Shown: positions 53,711 through 63,143, numbered from the stretch's first letter. The stretch is DNA of 64,000 nucleotides from Pleurocapsa minor GSE-CHR-MK 17-07R (GCA_019359125.1 JAHHHY010000008.1:62001-126000); one strand, 5' to 3'. Program-made: numbers and translations. Notes: generated from the letters alone by a model not told the origin.

Positions 53711-54637
53711 ATGCCCGTACGACAGGCCCGTCTGGACGACACGATTGCCATCAGCCAGCTTTTCCGCGCGCGGATTCCCGTCTGGCAGCGCCTTGACACC
53801 GAGGGCCGCGTGCAGACGGTGACCTATGAAGACCTGACCGTGGCCGAGCGCTGGGGGCATGGTGGCCACTGGATGAGCGTCGAGACAAGTGCGCTGTATC
53901 TCAATCATCTGCTGCTGGGGGCGGGCATCCCGCTGGTGTCGTGGGACGGCGCGACCGGCCAGATCAATGGTTATGCCGAGGCCTACGCCAGCACCGAGGG
54001 CGACCCTGTGGGCAGCAGCCTGCATGTGGCGCATCTGGTCAGCGCGGACGAGCGCATCGCCGATGCCCTGCTGGGCGCGCTGTATGAACAGGCGATGCTG
54101 CGCCGCCTGCCGCGCATGACGGTCACGCAGCCGCACGATGCCGACCTGCCCGAAGAAGTCATCACCGAGACGATCACCAGCGTCAGCCGCTATAGCATCA
54201 GCACGCGGGAAGGCCAGGTATTTTACAGCGCCAAAGAGCTGCCCGGCGCGGACTATGCCCAGATTTCAGGCTGGTGGATGCCGGTCGGGCGCATTTCCAG
54301 CGCGCGCTATCAGTGGGAGCTGCTGATGCCGCGCCAGTTTGAGACGCTGCCGGAACGCGCTTCCAATCCGCATGACCGCGTGAAGCTGTCGGCCGGGGGA
54401 TTCGAGGCGATCGTGTACTGCGAGGCTCGCCCGCACGACCCGCGCTCGGCGGATGTCAGCATCTGGACGCCCAAAGGCCTGCAACCGCAGATCGTGACGG
54501 CCGTCCGCGACTGGGCCGCCAAGCGCGGCTATCGCACGCTGTGGATGGTCGCCACCGAGGCTGCCTCAAAGGCGATGGGCCCCGATGCCGAGCCGGATGG
54601 CTACACCCTGGAAACGCGCCAGATCATGGCAGAGTAG
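53711..54637 (+). CDS. GNAT-family N-acetyltransferase-like protein
   Basis: A 308-residue protein whose N-terminus, PVRQARLDDTIAISQLFRARIPVW, is a GNAT start. Strands resembling the acetyl-CoA binding region (GQINGYAEAYASTEGDPVGSSLHVAHLVSADERIADALLGALYEQA) follow. The second half, with YQWELLMPRQFETLPER and VDVSIWTPKG-like strands, is unassigned. ATG 53711 has GGAAGTG at good spacing; the frame is open 27 bases earlier. It has the same layout (GNAT plus a second lobe) as the protein at 40457-41473, and both may be distant relatives. Confidence 0.65.
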   Translation: MPVRQARLDDTIAISQLFRARIPVWQRLDTEGRVQTVTYEDLTVAERWGHGGHWMSVETSALYLNHLLLGAGIPLVSWDGATGQINGYAEAYASTEGDPVGSSLHVAHLVSADERIADALLGALYEQAMLRRLPRMTVTQPHDADLPEEVITETITSVSRYSISTREGQVFYSAKELPGADYAQISGWWMPVGRISSARYQWELLMPRQFETLPERASNPHDRVKLSAGGFEAIVYCEARPHDPRSADVSIWTPKGLQPQIVTAVRDWAAKRGYRTLWMVATEAASKAMGPDAEPDGYTLETRQIMAE

Positions 54638-54648
54638 GGCGGGCGCGT

Positions 54649-55269
54649 TCAGCCGGCCGTCGTGGGCAGGCGCTTCGGCAGCAGCCGGTCGATGCCGTAC
54701 AGAATCAGCCCCAGGATGAAGAAGCCAATCGCAAACTGAATCACGCTCGTGATCAGCCCGCCATAGCCCAGCTCGTTCACGTTGACAAAGAAATACGGAT
54801 AACCCTGTTCCGGGAACAGCGCGCCGCGCACGGTGGTGAAGACGACGTAGGCGATCGGGTAGGCCAGCCAGATGATCGCAATCGTCCATTTGAAGCGGCG
54901 GTGGCTGTCGAAAATCAGGAAGTCGATGAAACCCAGCAGCGGCGTGAGGATGTGCACGATGTCGTTGTTGGTGAGGCCCTGCGCGAAGGGCGCCGGGGTG
55001 TCTGGCCCGCGCAGCAGCAGGTTATACACGATGCCGGTGATTAAGATATAGAGCGTGGCCGCACCTTTCAGCCAGTGTGGTGGCGGTGCGCTTCCGCGCA
55101 GCGACGCAATGCCCGCCCAGCCCAGCACGATCATCAGGATGATATTGCTCTGCACGGTGAAGAAGTGCAGCGTTGACCCGCCGCCGCTTAACATGGGCTG
55201 AGCGACGCCATACAGACAGAGCAGCGCCACACCCAGCCTGAAAATACCCGCAATGCGATTGTTATTCAT
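54649..55269 (-). CDS. Pr6Pr-family membrane protein
   Basis: About 206 residues with six hydrophobic segments. Family landmarks are LHFFTVQSNIILMIV, DIVHILTPLLGFIDFLIFD, and WLAYPIAYVVFTTVRGALF, with FPYFF-like YPYFFVNV after it. ATG 55269 is preferred because AGGA sits nine bases before it, whereas AGG touches the ATG at 55278. Pr6Pr proteins have no settled function. The end lies 11 bases from the convergent GNAT gene end, with no terminator visible. Confidence 0.85.
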   Translation of the reverse strand: MNNNRIAGIFRLGVALLCLYGVAQPMLSGGGSTLHFFTVQSNIILMIVLGWAGIASLRGSAPPPHWLKGAATLYILITGIVYNLLLRGPDTPAPFAQGLTNNDIVHILTPLLGFIDFLIFDSHRRFKWTIAIIWLAYPIAYVVFTTVRGALFPEQGYPYFFVNVNELGYGGLITSVIQFAIGFFILGLILYGIDRLLPKRLPTTAG

Positions 55270-55404
55270 GGGAGACATCCTGTGTAAGACAGTATTTCAA
55301 CAACGAAATATTTTCGCGATGCCGAATCATCCCCGACCTGCCCACACCTGTCAAGCCTACGCCTGATCTTCCCTCATCAGATGGGTGCGCCTTTGGGCAA
55401 AAGG

Positions 55405-55484
55405 TTAAGGAGCTTCACACCTGATTGAAGTTTACTTAACAATTCCCAGGCCTTTTCTTAAAGTAAATTCCCAACTTTGTTAAA
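55405..55484 (+). promoter_or_regulatory. 22-base-periodic PHO-box-like repeats upstream of pstS
   Basis: TTAA occurs at 55436, 55458 and 55480, exactly 22 bases apart, with another at 55405. AATTCCCA-type strings follow two of them. PhoB-type boxes are also 22-base units made of 11-base halves, and the gene behind is pstS, so control by a phosphate-responsive OmpR-family regulator is likely. The rest of the 275-base gap is untranslated leader and promoter with no clear -10. Confidence 0.6.
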
Positions 55485-55553
55485 TCCCGGCCGATATGCT
55501 TTGACCTGTAAGCCTGAGACACATGTTAACGTCAGTTACAGGAGAGAGAAACA

Positions 55554-56576
55554 ATGTTGAAGCGCCTTTTTGGTATCGGCCTCGTTGCAGCAGTACTGGT
55601 CCCGTTTGCCGCCATGGCCCAGGATGCCACCCCTGAAATGGAAATGATGGCTGAGCCGATCGAACTGCCCGCCGTCGATCCTCTGGAATTCAGCGGTGAC
55701 ATCATTGTCGCCGGCAGCTCCACGGTCTTCCCGCTGACCGAAGCCGTCGCCAACCAGTTCAGCGAAGAAGGTTTCGCTGGCGAAATCACCATCGACAGCA
55801 TTGGTTCGGGTGCCGGTTTCGAGCGTTTCTGCGAGACCGCTGAGACCGACATCAGCAACGCCAGCCGCGCCATCGAAGAAGATGAACTGGCCGCCTGCGA
55901 AGCCAATGGCCGCCCGGCCCTGGAATTCCGCGTCGGCACTGACGCCCTGGCCGTCGTGGTCAGCAGCGCCAATGACTTCCTGGAATCGCTGACGATCGAA
56001 CAGCTCGCCAGCATCTACACCGGCGAATTCACGACCTGGGATCAGGTGGACCCCAGCTTCCCTGCGGAGACCATCCAGCTGTTCAGCCCCGGCAGCGACT
56101 CCGGCACGTTTGACTACTTCATCGAAGCTGTCGTCGAAGGCCAGTTTGAAGGCGACGACGCTGGTGACCTGGCCGCCGCCGCAGTGCTCGGTGCCCCCGG
56201 CATCCAGCTGTCGGAAGACGACAACGTCCTGGTGCAGGGTGTTGAAGGCAGCCCGTATGCCATCGCTTACTTCGGTTATGCTTACTTTAACGAGAATGCT
56301 GACCTGCTGACCGCCATTGCTATCGACGCCGGTGACGGCCCGATCGCCCCGAACGGCGTGACCGCTGAAGACGGCTCCTACCCGATCGCCCGCCCGCTGT
56401 TCATCTACAGCGCCGCTGAAGTGATCGCCGAGAAGCCCCAGGTTGGCGCGTTCATCAGCTACTACCTGAGCAACGTCAATGACCTGATCGTGGAAGTCGG
56501 CTACTTCCCAGCCTCGGTGGAAGCGCTGAATGCCGCCAAGGAAGCTCTGATGAGCGCCATGGGCATGGGTATGTAA
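55554..56576 (+). CDS. pstS: phosphate ABC transporter, phosphate-binding protein PstS
   Basis: A 340-residue exported protein with a signal peptide (likely cleavage AMA/QD at about 22), followed by a Met/Glu/Pro-rich spacer. The phosphate-binding loops are recognisable: VAGSSTVFPLTEAVA, IDSIGSGAGFERFCE, DISNASRAI, and SPGSDSGTFDYF. AGGAGAG precedes the ATG. It leads pstS-C-A-B and lies behind PHO-box-like repeats, so expression should rise in phosphate starvation. Confidence 0.96.
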   Translation: MLKRLFGIGLVAAVLVPFAAMAQDATPEMEMMAEPIELPAVDPLEFSGDIIVAGSSTVFPLTEAVANQFSEEGFAGEITIDSIGSGAGFERFCETAETDISNASRAIEEDELAACEANGRPALEFRVGTDALAVVVSSANDFLESLTIEQLASIYTGEFTTWDQVDPSFPAETIQLFSPGSDSGTFDYFIEAVVEGQFEGDDAGDLAAAAVLGAPGIQLSEDDNVLVQGVEGSPYAIAYFGYAYFNENADLLTAIAIDAGDGPIAPNGVTAEDGSYPIARPLFIYSAAEVIAEKPQVGAFISYYLSNVNDLIVEVGYFPASVEALNAAKEALMSAMGMGM

Positions 56577-56712
56577 TTTCGCGAAAGCGAACTGTGAAAT
56601 ACAACGTGGAGAGGGGCCAGCAGGTTCCTCTCCCGTTCAATTTCTGCGACCGATCCAGTAAGATAGCAGCAACTCTCGCCACATAAGCACAGAAGAAGCA
56701 GACTTCAACCTT
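56577..56712. other. pstS-pstC gap with a hairpin at 56608-56633
   Basis: GGAGAGG (56608-56614) and CCTCTCC (56627-56633) form a 7-bp stem with a GC-rich loop and no U-run. It probably stabilises pstS mRNA or attenuates read-through into pstC, as with the hairpin at 12969. No gene is present. Confidence 0.45.
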
Positions 56713-57693
56713 ATGGCAACCACCGAAGCAGGGCGCAACCAGCCCACCCCCAGCAGTCCAGGCGTGGTTCGCGTGGCTCATCATGACAAGCCGCTCACCA
56801 AAACCATGCGCCCGATAGACAGTATCGTCCGCATCGTTATGTTTGCCTGCGGCATCCTGTCCATCTTCACCACGGCGGGCATCGTCATCGTGCTCGGCAC
56901 CCAGGCGTTCGCATTTTTCCAGCGCGAGGCCGTGGACATCATCGAATTTCTCACCGGCTCGACCTGGGTGCCCCAGGGCGGGCAGTTTGGTTTTCTGCCG
57001 CTGCTGAACTCCACCATCGTCACCAGCTTCTGGGCGATGGTTGTGGCGCTGCCGCTGGGCCTGGGCGCTGCCGTCTACATGAGCGAGTATGCGCGCGCCG
57101 GGGTGCGCGACCGCATCAAGCCGGTGCTGGAGCTGCTGGCGGGTATCCCCACCGTGACCTACGGCTATTTCGCGCTCACCTTCATGACGCCGGTGCTGCG
57201 CAGCATCTTCGGCGAAAACAACATCCAGATTTACAACATGCTCTCTGCCGGCCTCGTGATGGGTATCATGATCCTGCCCACCATCGCCTCGATGAGCGAG
57301 GATGCCCTGCGCGCTGTGCCTGGCTCGCTGCGTGACGCCTCGTATGGCCTGGGGGCCACCAAATTTGAAACCACCTCGAAGGTCGTGATTCCCGCGGCCC
57401 TTTCGGGATTGATCGCCGCGTTCATCGTCGGCATCGCGCGCGCGGTGGGCGAGACGATGATCGTCGCGCTGGCCGCTGGCGCTGGCCCGCTGTCATCGCT
57501 CACGCTGGACCCGCGCATCGCTGGCGAGACGATCACCGGCCACATCGCCCGTATCAGCGGCGGCGACCTGCCCTATGGCAGCATCGACTACGAGAGCCTG
57601 TTTGCACTCGGCCTCGCCCTGTTTGTCTTCACGCTGGGCCTGAACATTATCAGCCAGCGCATTACCAAGCGTTTCCGCGAGGTCTACCAGTAA
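56713..57693 (+). CDS. pstC: phosphate ABC transporter permease PstC
   Basis: A 326-residue permease with a soluble N-terminal tail of about 35 residues. Six membrane segments follow, starting at IVRIVMFACGILSIFTTAGIVIVLG. Typical segments are LPLGLGAAVYMSEYA, LELLAGIPTVTYGYFAL, the coupling loop [33 protein letters not shown], and ARAVGETMIVALAAG. It ends directly against the pstA ATG with no spacer. Confidence 0.95.
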   Translation: MATTEAGRNQPTPSSPGVVRVAHHDKPLTKTMRPIDSIVRIVMFACGILSIFTTAGIVIVLGTQAFAFFQREAVDIIEFLTGSTWVPQGGQFGFLPLLNSTIVTSFWAMVVALPLGLGAAVYMSEYARAGVRDRIKPVLELLAGIPTVTYGYFALTFMTPVLRSIFGENNIQIYNMLSAGLVMGIMILPTIASMSEDALRAVPGSLRDASYGLGATKFETTSKVVIPAALSGLIAAFIVGIARAVGETMIVALAAGAGPLSSLTLDPRIAGETITGHIARISGGDLPYGSIDYESLFALGLALFVFTLGLNIISQRITKRFREVYQ

Positions 57694-59076
57694 ATGACCG
57701 ACAATACGCTGGACACCCAGATCGATCTGGTGCGCGACGAAGGGTTCTATCAAACGAACCTGCGCAGCCGCAAGTTCCGTGGCAACCTGTGGAAGAATTT
57801 CTTCCTGCTGGCCATCATCGTCGCTTTTGGGGCGCTGCTGGCGCTGTTCTACAACATCGCCAATTCCGCCTTCGGCTATGTGGTGGAAGATTACGCGGTC
57901 AACCCGACCACGCTGGCGCCTGATGGCAACCTGAGCGCCCTGCGTGAAGACGAGCTGATCGCTATCCTGCTGGAATACCAGGAACGCCGCCTGCCCGTCT
58001 ATATCCGTGACTATGTGTTCACGGGCGACCCGACGCAGTTCACCACCCTGCCGGTCAGCGAAGTGCTGGCGGGCAAGTGGTATCCCCCGGAAACCGATGC
58101 CCTGACGATCCGCGACCTGACCCCTGCCCAGCAGGCTGAAGTGCTGGAACGCAATATGGACCAGGCGCAGATGGTCACGCTCATTACGGAGCAGGTGGTC
58201 GATCCGGTGGTGCTGGAAAGTTATACCCTGGTGGAGTCGATCTTCAACCGCCCGGCGATTGAAGCTGAATTCCAGGAAGAATTTGTGGAACAGGGCGCGA
58301 CGCTGTATTTCACCAGCTGGGTGAACCTGGACTTTCTGACGTCGCCACTGTCGAATAATCCGGCTGCCGCTGGTGCGCGCACGGCGATCATCGGCACGCT
58401 GCTGGTGGTAATCGTCACGATTTGCATCGCCTTCCCGATCGGGGTGGGCGCGGCCATCTATCTGGAAGAGTACAGCGATCATCAGGAAGGCCATTTCCTG
58501 ACGCGCATGAATCGCATCATTGAGACCAATATCCGCAACCTGGCGGGTGTGCCGTCGATCATTTACGGTCTGCTGGGCCTGGCGGTGTTTGTGCGCACGC
58601 TGGGCGGTGTGACCGGCGGACGCACGATTATCTCCGCCTCACTGACGATGGCGCTGCTGATTCTGCCGGTCATTATCATCAACGCGCAGGAAGCGTTACG
58701 CGCGGTGCCCAGTTCGCTGCGCGATGCCAGCTACGGCATGGGCGCCACCAAGTGGCAGACCATCTACAAGGTCGTCATGCCTTCGGCGATTCCTGGTATC
58801 CTGACCGGCACCATTCTGGCGATGTCGCGCGCCATCGGCGAGACTGCCCCACTCATCATCGTCGGTGCGTCTACCTTCATCCTGTTTGACCCCAGCAGTC
58901 TGCAATCGCGCTTCACCGTGCTGCCGATCCTGATTTATAACTGGACCAGCCGCCCGCAGCCCGAATTCAAGAATCTTGCCGCATCGGCTATCATTGTGCT
59001 GCTGGTGCTGCTGCTCATCCTCAACGCCACCGCCATCATCCTGCGCCAGCGCGCAAGAAAGAGTCTCGCCTCATGA
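57694..59076 (+). CDS. pstA: phosphate ABC transporter permease PstA with a large extracytoplasmic insertion
   Basis: A 460-residue permease; PstA is usually about 280-300. The first membrane helix (about 34-58) is followed by a hydrophilic stretch of about 165 residues (60-225, acidic and rich in Leu/Glu), which should lie outside the membrane. The remaining helices resume at [18 protein letters not shown]. The conserved parts are present: [63 protein letters not shown] and [14 protein letters not shown]. Its stop overlaps pstB by ATGA. Confidence 0.95.
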   Translation: MTDNTLDTQIDLVRDEGFYQTNLRSRKFRGNLWKNFFLLAIIVAFGALLALFYNIANSAFGYVVEDYAVNPTTLAPDGNLSALREDELIAILLEYQERRLPVYIRDYVFTGDPTQFTTLPVSEVLAGKWYPPETDALTIRDLTPAQQAEVLERNMDQAQMVTLITEQVVDPVVLESYTLVESIFNRPAIEAEFQEEFVEQGATLYFTSWVNLDFLTSPLSNNPAAAGARTAIIGTLLVVIVTICIAFPIGVGAAIYLEEYSDHQEGHFLTRMNRIIETNIRNLAGVPSIIYGLLGLAVFVRTLGGVTGGRTIISASLTMALLILPVIIINAQEALRAVPSSLRDASYGMGATKWQTIYKVVMPSAIPGILTGTILAMSRAIGETAPLIIVGASTFILFDPSSLQSRFTVLPILIYNWTSRPQPEFKNLAASAIIVLLVLLLILNATAIILRQRARKSLAS

Positions 59077-59903
59077 GCGCCGTCAAAGCCACCGCGCCCG
59101 CCACGTCAGGCGCATATGCAATTGAGCTGAAGAATGTGAACGTGTTTTATGGCGAGAAACTGGCCGTGAAAGACGTGAACGTGAACATCCAGCGCCAGAA
59201 AATCACCGCGTTTATCGGGCCGTCGGGCTGTGGCAAGAGCACGGTGCTACGCGCGCTGAACCGCATGAACGACCTGGTGCTGGGTGCACGCGTCGCTGGC
59301 GAGGTCATCTATAATGGCCAGAATCTGTATGGCCCCAATATCGACCCGGTGGAAGTGCGCCGCCGCATCGGCATGGTGTTCCAGAAGGCGAATCCGTTTC
59401 CCAAGAGCATCTACGACAATATCGCCTATGGGCCGCGCCTGCTGGGCATCCGTGGCAAGCAGCAGCTTGACGATATCGTCGAGCGCAGCCTGAAGGGCGC
59501 GTTCCTGTGGGACGAAGTGAAGAATGACCTGAAGAAAAGCGGCCTGGCCCTGTCGGGTGGGCAGCAGCAGCGCCTGTGCATCGCCCGCGCTGTGGCCATT
59601 GAGCCGGATGTCATCCTGATGGACGAACCGTGCTCCGCGCTGGACCCGATCGCCACGCAGGCCATCGAGGAGCTGATGCGCGAGCTGGTGAAGACGTATA
59701 CCATCGTCATCGTCACGCACAATATGCAGCAGGCGCAGCGTGTGGCCGATTTCACCGCGTTCTTCAGCATCCGCAAGGAGATGCTGAATGAAGGCAAGGA
59801 CCGCCGCTGGGGCGTGCTGGTCGAATACGCGCCGACCGCGACGATCTTCAATTCGCCGGCCAACGAAGAAACCGAACGCTACATCGGCGGCGAATTCGGC
59901 TGA
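59073..59903 (+). CDS. pstB: phosphate ABC transporter ATP-binding protein PstB
   Basis: A 276-residue ATPase with Walker [10 protein letters not shown] (49-57), Q-loop Q104 ([20 protein letters not shown]), signature [14 protein letters not shown] (160-173), Walker [14 protein letters not shown] (180-192) and the switch His in [12 protein letters not shown]. It overlaps pstA by ATGA and ends the operon. The phoU gene often following pstB is absent; a terminator follows instead. Confidence 0.97.
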   Translation: MSAVKATAPATSGAYAIELKNVNVFYGEKLAVKDVNVNIQRQKITAFIGPSGCGKSTVLRALNRMNDLVLGARVAGEVIYNGQNLYGPNIDPVEVRRRIGMVFQKANPFPKSIYDNIAYGPRLLGIRGKQQLDDIVERSLKGAFLWDEVKNDLKKSGLALSGGQQQRLCIARAVAIEPDVILMDEPCSALDPIATQAIEELMRELVKTYTIVIVTHNMQQAQRVADFTAFFSIRKEMLNEGKDRRWGVLVEYAPTATIFNSPANEETERYIGGEFG

Positions 59904-59923
59904 TACCCTCTGGTTTCACACGA

Positions 59924-59961
59924 AAAAAGCAGGTGTGCCGTACGGGTCACGCCTGCTTTTT
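59924..59961. terminator. bidirectional intrinsic terminator after pstB
   Basis: Arms 59924-59937 and 59948-59961 pair over 14 bases with one G-T pair. The A5/T5 ends give U-runs on both strands. It separates pstB from the convergent small membrane protein gene. Confidence 0.9.
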
Positions 59962-59984
59962 GTTTACCCAGGGATGCTGCTGCG

Positions 59985-60335
59985 TTAACGCTGATTGATC
60001 TGATGCTCCAGCAGGCGGCGCAGGATTTCCGTCTGCGTGCGCTGGTTGTATTCCAGCGAGACCGCCAGAAAGATGAGCTGGGCAAAGGCTTCCAGCAGCA
60101 CCACACCCACCATCACGACCACCCACAACTGCCCGATCTGAACGATGACCGTGGTCTCGCTATCTGTGGTGCTGCCGATGGAAAGCACCGCAAGCGCAGT
60201 CAGGCCGATGGCGACCACGACGAACAGGATGGCAATCGCCCGCACGATATACGCGACCGTGCGCAGCGCGCTGAAGCGATGTTCCACCATGATGGTGATG
60301 CCGGGACTGCCCGCCTCGTGTGACGATGCTGCCAT
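59985..60335 (-). CDS. small two-helix membrane protein
   Basis: A 116-residue protein. A short soluble start is followed by two membrane helices (IVRAIAILFVVVAIGLTALAVLSI and LWVVVMVGVVLLEAFAQLIFLAVSLEY) and a charged, probably coiled tail (NQRTQTEILRRLLEHQINQR). ATG 60335 is chosen since GGAGG lies six bases upstream; the frame is open 126 bases further without coding sense. No function is known. Confidence 0.65.
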   Translation of the reverse strand: MAASSHEAGSPGITIMVEHRFSALRTVAYIVRAIAILFVVVAIGLTALAVLSIGSTTDSETTVIVQIGQLWVVVMVGVVLLEAFAQLIFLAVSLEYNQRTQTEILRRLLEHQINQR

Positions 60336-60400
60336 GCCGTGCCTCCGTGTGATGTGTACGACCCTGCCTGTAAAGCCGGGATGTATATCCGCCAGGCAAA

Positions 60401-60428
60401 TAAAAAGGGACACGCGTGATGTCCCCCT
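60401..60428 (-). terminator. intrinsic terminator after recR
   Basis: GGGACA (60407-60412) and TGTCCC (60420-60425) form a stem around a 7-base loop and are followed on the minus strand by TTTTTATTT. It lies 25 bases past the recR stop. Confidence 0.85.
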
Positions 60429-60450
60429 TGTGAAACTCAAAACGGCTTTG

Positions 60451-61053
60451 CTACACGTCACCGCGGCCCATTAACGCACGCGTCAGTGTGACTGAATCGG
60501 CATACTCGATGTCGCTGCCCACCGGCAGGCCGCGGGCGAGGCGGGTCATGCGGGCGCCTTTGCCGGTCAGCTCGCGCTGGATATACATGGCGGTCGCGTC
60601 GCCTTCCAGGCCGGGGTTGGTGGCGATGATGACTTCGGCGATGATGCCTTTGTCCACGCGCTTCGTCAGCTCGCGGATGCGCAGGTCATCCGGACCGATG
60701 CCATTCATGGGCGAAATAGCCCCGTGCAGTACGTGATACACGCCTTTGAAGGCGCCTGTGCGCTCGATCGCCAGCACGTCCAGCGGTTCTTCGACTACGG
60801 CCACGGTGCGCTGGTCGCGCTGGGCGTCGGCGCAGATCGGGCACGGGTCTTCGACGGTGATGTTATAGCACACCGCGCAGTAGCGCGTATTGGCCTTCAG
60901 GTCGCGCAGGGCATCGGCCAGCGCCAGAGAAGTCTCCTCCGGTGCGCGCAGCAGATAATAGGTCAGCCGCGAGGCCGTTTTCGGCCCCACGCCGGGAAGC
61001 CGCGAGAACGACTCGATCAGCTTCGTGACAGGCTCTGGAATGGCTTTGGACAT
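60451..61053 (-). CDS. recR: recombination mediator RecR
   Basis: RecR loads RecA at gaps, usually with RecO or RecF. The 200-residue protein has the N-terminal helix-hairpin-helix (SRLPGVGPKTASRL), the zinc finger C59/C62/C71/C74, and a Toprim domain with VVEEPLDVLAIERTG and HGAISPMNGIGPDDLRI. It is last in the conserved order dnaX-ybaB-recR, with a 91-base repeat-filled gap before it. Confidence 0.97.
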   Translation of the reverse strand: MSKAIPEPVTKLIESFSRLPGVGPKTASRLTYYLLRAPEETSLALADALRDLKANTRYCAVCYNITVEDPCPICADAQRDQRTVAVVEEPLDVLAIERTGAFKGVYHVLHGAISPMNGIGPDDLRIRELTKRVDKGIIAEVIIATNPGLEGDATAMYIQRELTGKGARMTRLARGLPVGSDIEYADSVTLTRALMGRGDV

Positions 61054-61062
61054 GAGAGATGC

Positions 61063-61138
61063 AGTGCTGAGTACTGAGTAATGAGTGCTGAGTTAAACGA
61101 AAATGTCACTCAGTACTCGGTACTCAGCACTCAGTACT
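61063..61138. repeat. imperfect inverted repeat of AGTACTGAGT type between ybaB and recR
   Basis: Two 31-base arms (61063-61093 and 61108-61138), built from repeated GTACTGAGT/GTGCTGAGT units, pair with about five mismatches around a 14-base loop. In mRNA from ybaB to recR this forms a long hairpin just before recR. It looks like a REP/MITE-type element inserted in the operon. Confidence 0.7.
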
Positions 61139-61144
61139 TGTCCT

Positions 61145-61528
61145 TTAGCCCAGCAGCCCGCCGAGGCCGGGCATGTCGCCCAGGCCGCCGGTGATGCCTT
61201 CCATGCGCTTGGCGGCCATGGTCTGGCTCTGGATGATGGCGTCGTTGACAGCCACCACCAGCAGGTCCTGCAGGTCAGTGGCCCATTCGGGATCGCTGGT
61301 ATCCAGCACGGCGGGATTGATCTGAATCGAATGCACGCGCTGGTGGCCGGTCATGGTGATCTTGATCGCGCCGCCGCCTGCCGACACTTCGACCGTTTCG
61401 TTTTCCAGGGCGGTCTGCGCTTCGAGCATATCCTGCTGCATCTTCTGGAGCTGTTTCATCATGCCCATCTGATTGCCAGCGCCACCGCCAAAACCACCCG
61501 GCCCACCGAATCCACGTTTCTTGCTCAT
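61145..61528 (-). CDS. ybaB: nucleoid-associated protein, YbaB/EbfC family
   Basis: A 127-residue DNA-binding protein with a Gly-rich start, the MMKQLQKMQQDMLEAQTALENETVEVSAGGGAIKITMTG core, and NPAVLDTSDPEWATDLQDLLVVAVNDAIIQSQTMAAKRM. It lies between dnaX and recR, as in most bacteria. The Gly/Met-rich tails at both ends are longer than in E. coli. Confidence 0.95.
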   Translation of the reverse strand: MSKKRGFGGPGGFGGGAGNQMGMMKQLQKMQQDMLEAQTALENETVEVSAGGGAIKITMTGHQRVHSIQINPAVLDTSDPEWATDLQDLLVVAVNDAIIQSQTMAAKRMEGITGGLGDMPGLGGLLG

Positions 61529-61577
61529 TGGTTCATCTCCTCATACACAGTTCAAAACAAGCGGTTTTGCCCGCGGG

Positions 61578-63143
61578 CTATCGTTTTTTGCGTACCTTGC
61601 CGCCCAGCTCGGTGCCCGCAGCGATCAGCGGGTCATCGGTGGCGGCAGACTTCGGCTGCGCATCCGATGCAGCGGTTTCGGCGCCGATGAGCACCACGTT
61701 CACGCGCATCTGCTGGCCGAACACATCATACAGCGACCGTTCCACGATCAGCTTTTTCTGCGGATACGGGTTGATGCGCTGATACATCATTTCCTCGCGT
61801 GTGGCCAGCGTGACCACGTTGCCTTCCACGCGATGGACAGAATAATAGCGCATGACTTCCGGCGCGGCCTCATTGTAGCGGAACATCGTGCGCAGCACTT
61901 CTTCCCAGCGCGCCGCAATCTGGGAGGGCGGAATCAGCGGCGGCGTGCCCGGCGGGTCTGGCGCGACAGGCTCAGGCTCGGCGGGTTCAGCGGCTTTTGT
62001 CTGCTGCTGGGCAGGGCGCGGCGCGCTTTGCGACTGGGCGGCATGGACAGGCTCCGGTTCGCCGCCGCGAATGCTTTCCACCAGCGCGATTTCCAGCGAG
62101 AGCTGGGGCTGCCAGCCGCCGCGGAAATTATTCACGGCCTCGTTGAAAGCCTTCAGCGCGCGCAGCAGGGCCGTGCGCGGAATCTGATCACCCAGCATGG
62201 CGAACATGGCGCGATCCTCGTCCGAGACGGGCAGCATCCCCGGCCCGGCGGTCTGGGCCAGCATCACCTGGCGCAGAAACTCGACGATCTGCTGGCCAAG
62301 CTGCTTCGGGTCGGTGCCGGTGTCCATTGCCTGATTGATGATGCGGATGCCTTCGCCCGCGTCCCCGGAGGCAATCGCGAAGGCCAGCGCACGCACGGCC
62401 GACGAGCTGGCGGTGCCCAGCACCGTCTGCACCATCGCCACGCTGATGACCGCGCCCGGATCGGTCACGATCTGGTCGAGCAGGCTGACGCTGTCGCGCA
62501 TGCTGCCGGTGCCCTGGCGCGCCACCATCTCCAGCGCGGCGCGCTCAAACTGGATGCCCTCGCTGGCGACGATTTCCTGCAGGCGGTCGGCCACTTCCTG
62601 CACGGTGAAGCGGCGGAACTGGAACAGCATGCAGCGGCTCTTGATGGTCGCCGGGACTTTGTCCAGCTCAGTGGTGGCCAGCACGAAAATGGCATGATCT
62701 GGCGGTTCTTCCAGCGTTTTGAGCAATGCGTCGAAGGCGCTGCCGCTGAAGCGATGCACTTCGTCGATGATATACACCTTGAAGCGGCCTTCGCCGGGCG
62801 CAAACGCGATTTTGTCGCGCAGCTCACGCACGTCATCGACGCTGGTGTGCGTGGCGGCGTCAATTTCGATCAGGTCGAGAAAGCGACCCTCATTAACAGC
62901 GCGACAGGCCGCGCATGCGTTGCACGGGCGCTGGTCGGGGTCGGAGTTTGTACAGTTGATGGCTTTGGCCAGCAGGCGGGCGGTGGTCGTCTTGCCGGTG
63001 CCGCGCGGCCCGCTGAACAAATAGGCGTGGCGTATCCTGTCGCTTCTCAGCGCATTTTTGATCGTGCGCGTGATGTGTTCCTGTCCCACCATTTCGTCGA
63101 AAGCGATGGGACGCCATTTCAGATAGAGGGCCTGTTCAGGCAA
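61578..63143 (-). CDS. dnaX: DNA polymerase III subunit gamma/tau
   Basis: The clamp-loader ATPase of the replisome, 521 residues. Visible are YLKWRPIAFDEMVGQEHITRTIKNAL, Walker A GPRGTGKTTT (45-54), the zinc ligands C64/C74/C77/C80, Walker B IIDEVH (125-130), and the sensor SRC (169-171). A Pro/Ala/Glu-rich linker (about 370-410) joins a C-terminal domain that would contact the polymerase. I saw no obvious slippery A-run for a shorter gamma form. It is first of dnaX-ybaB-recR. Confidence 0.97.
   Translation of the reverse strand: MPEQALYLKWRPIAFDEMVGQEHITRTIKNALRSDRIRHAYLFSGPRGTGKTTTARLLAKAINCTNSDPDQRPCNACAACRAVNEGRFLDLIEIDAATHTSVDDVRELRDKIAFAPGEGRFKVYIIDEVHRFSGSAFDALLKTLEEPPDHAIFVLATTELDKVPATIKSRCMLFQFRRFTVQEVADRLQEIVASEGIQFERAALEMVARQGTGSMRDSVSLLDQIVTDPGAVISVAMVQTVLGTASSSAVRALAFAIASGDAGEGIRIINQAMDTGTDPKQLGQQIVEFLRQVMLAQTAGPGMLPVSDEDRAMFAMLGDQIPRTALLRALKAFNEAVNNFRGGWQPQLSLEIALVESIRGGEPEPVHAAQSQSAPRPAQQQTKAAEPAEPEPVAPDPPGTPPLIPPSQIAARWEEVLRTMFRYNEAAPEVMRYYSVHRVEGNVVTLATREEMMYQRINPYPQKKLIVERSLYDVFGQQMRVNVVLIGAETAASDAQPKSAATDDPLIAAGTELGGKVRKKR

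Noticed and set aside
61578-63143. Programmed frameshift in dnaX giving a short gamma form
   Set aside because: I saw no A-rich slippery sequence with a following hairpin in the region after the ATPase domain.
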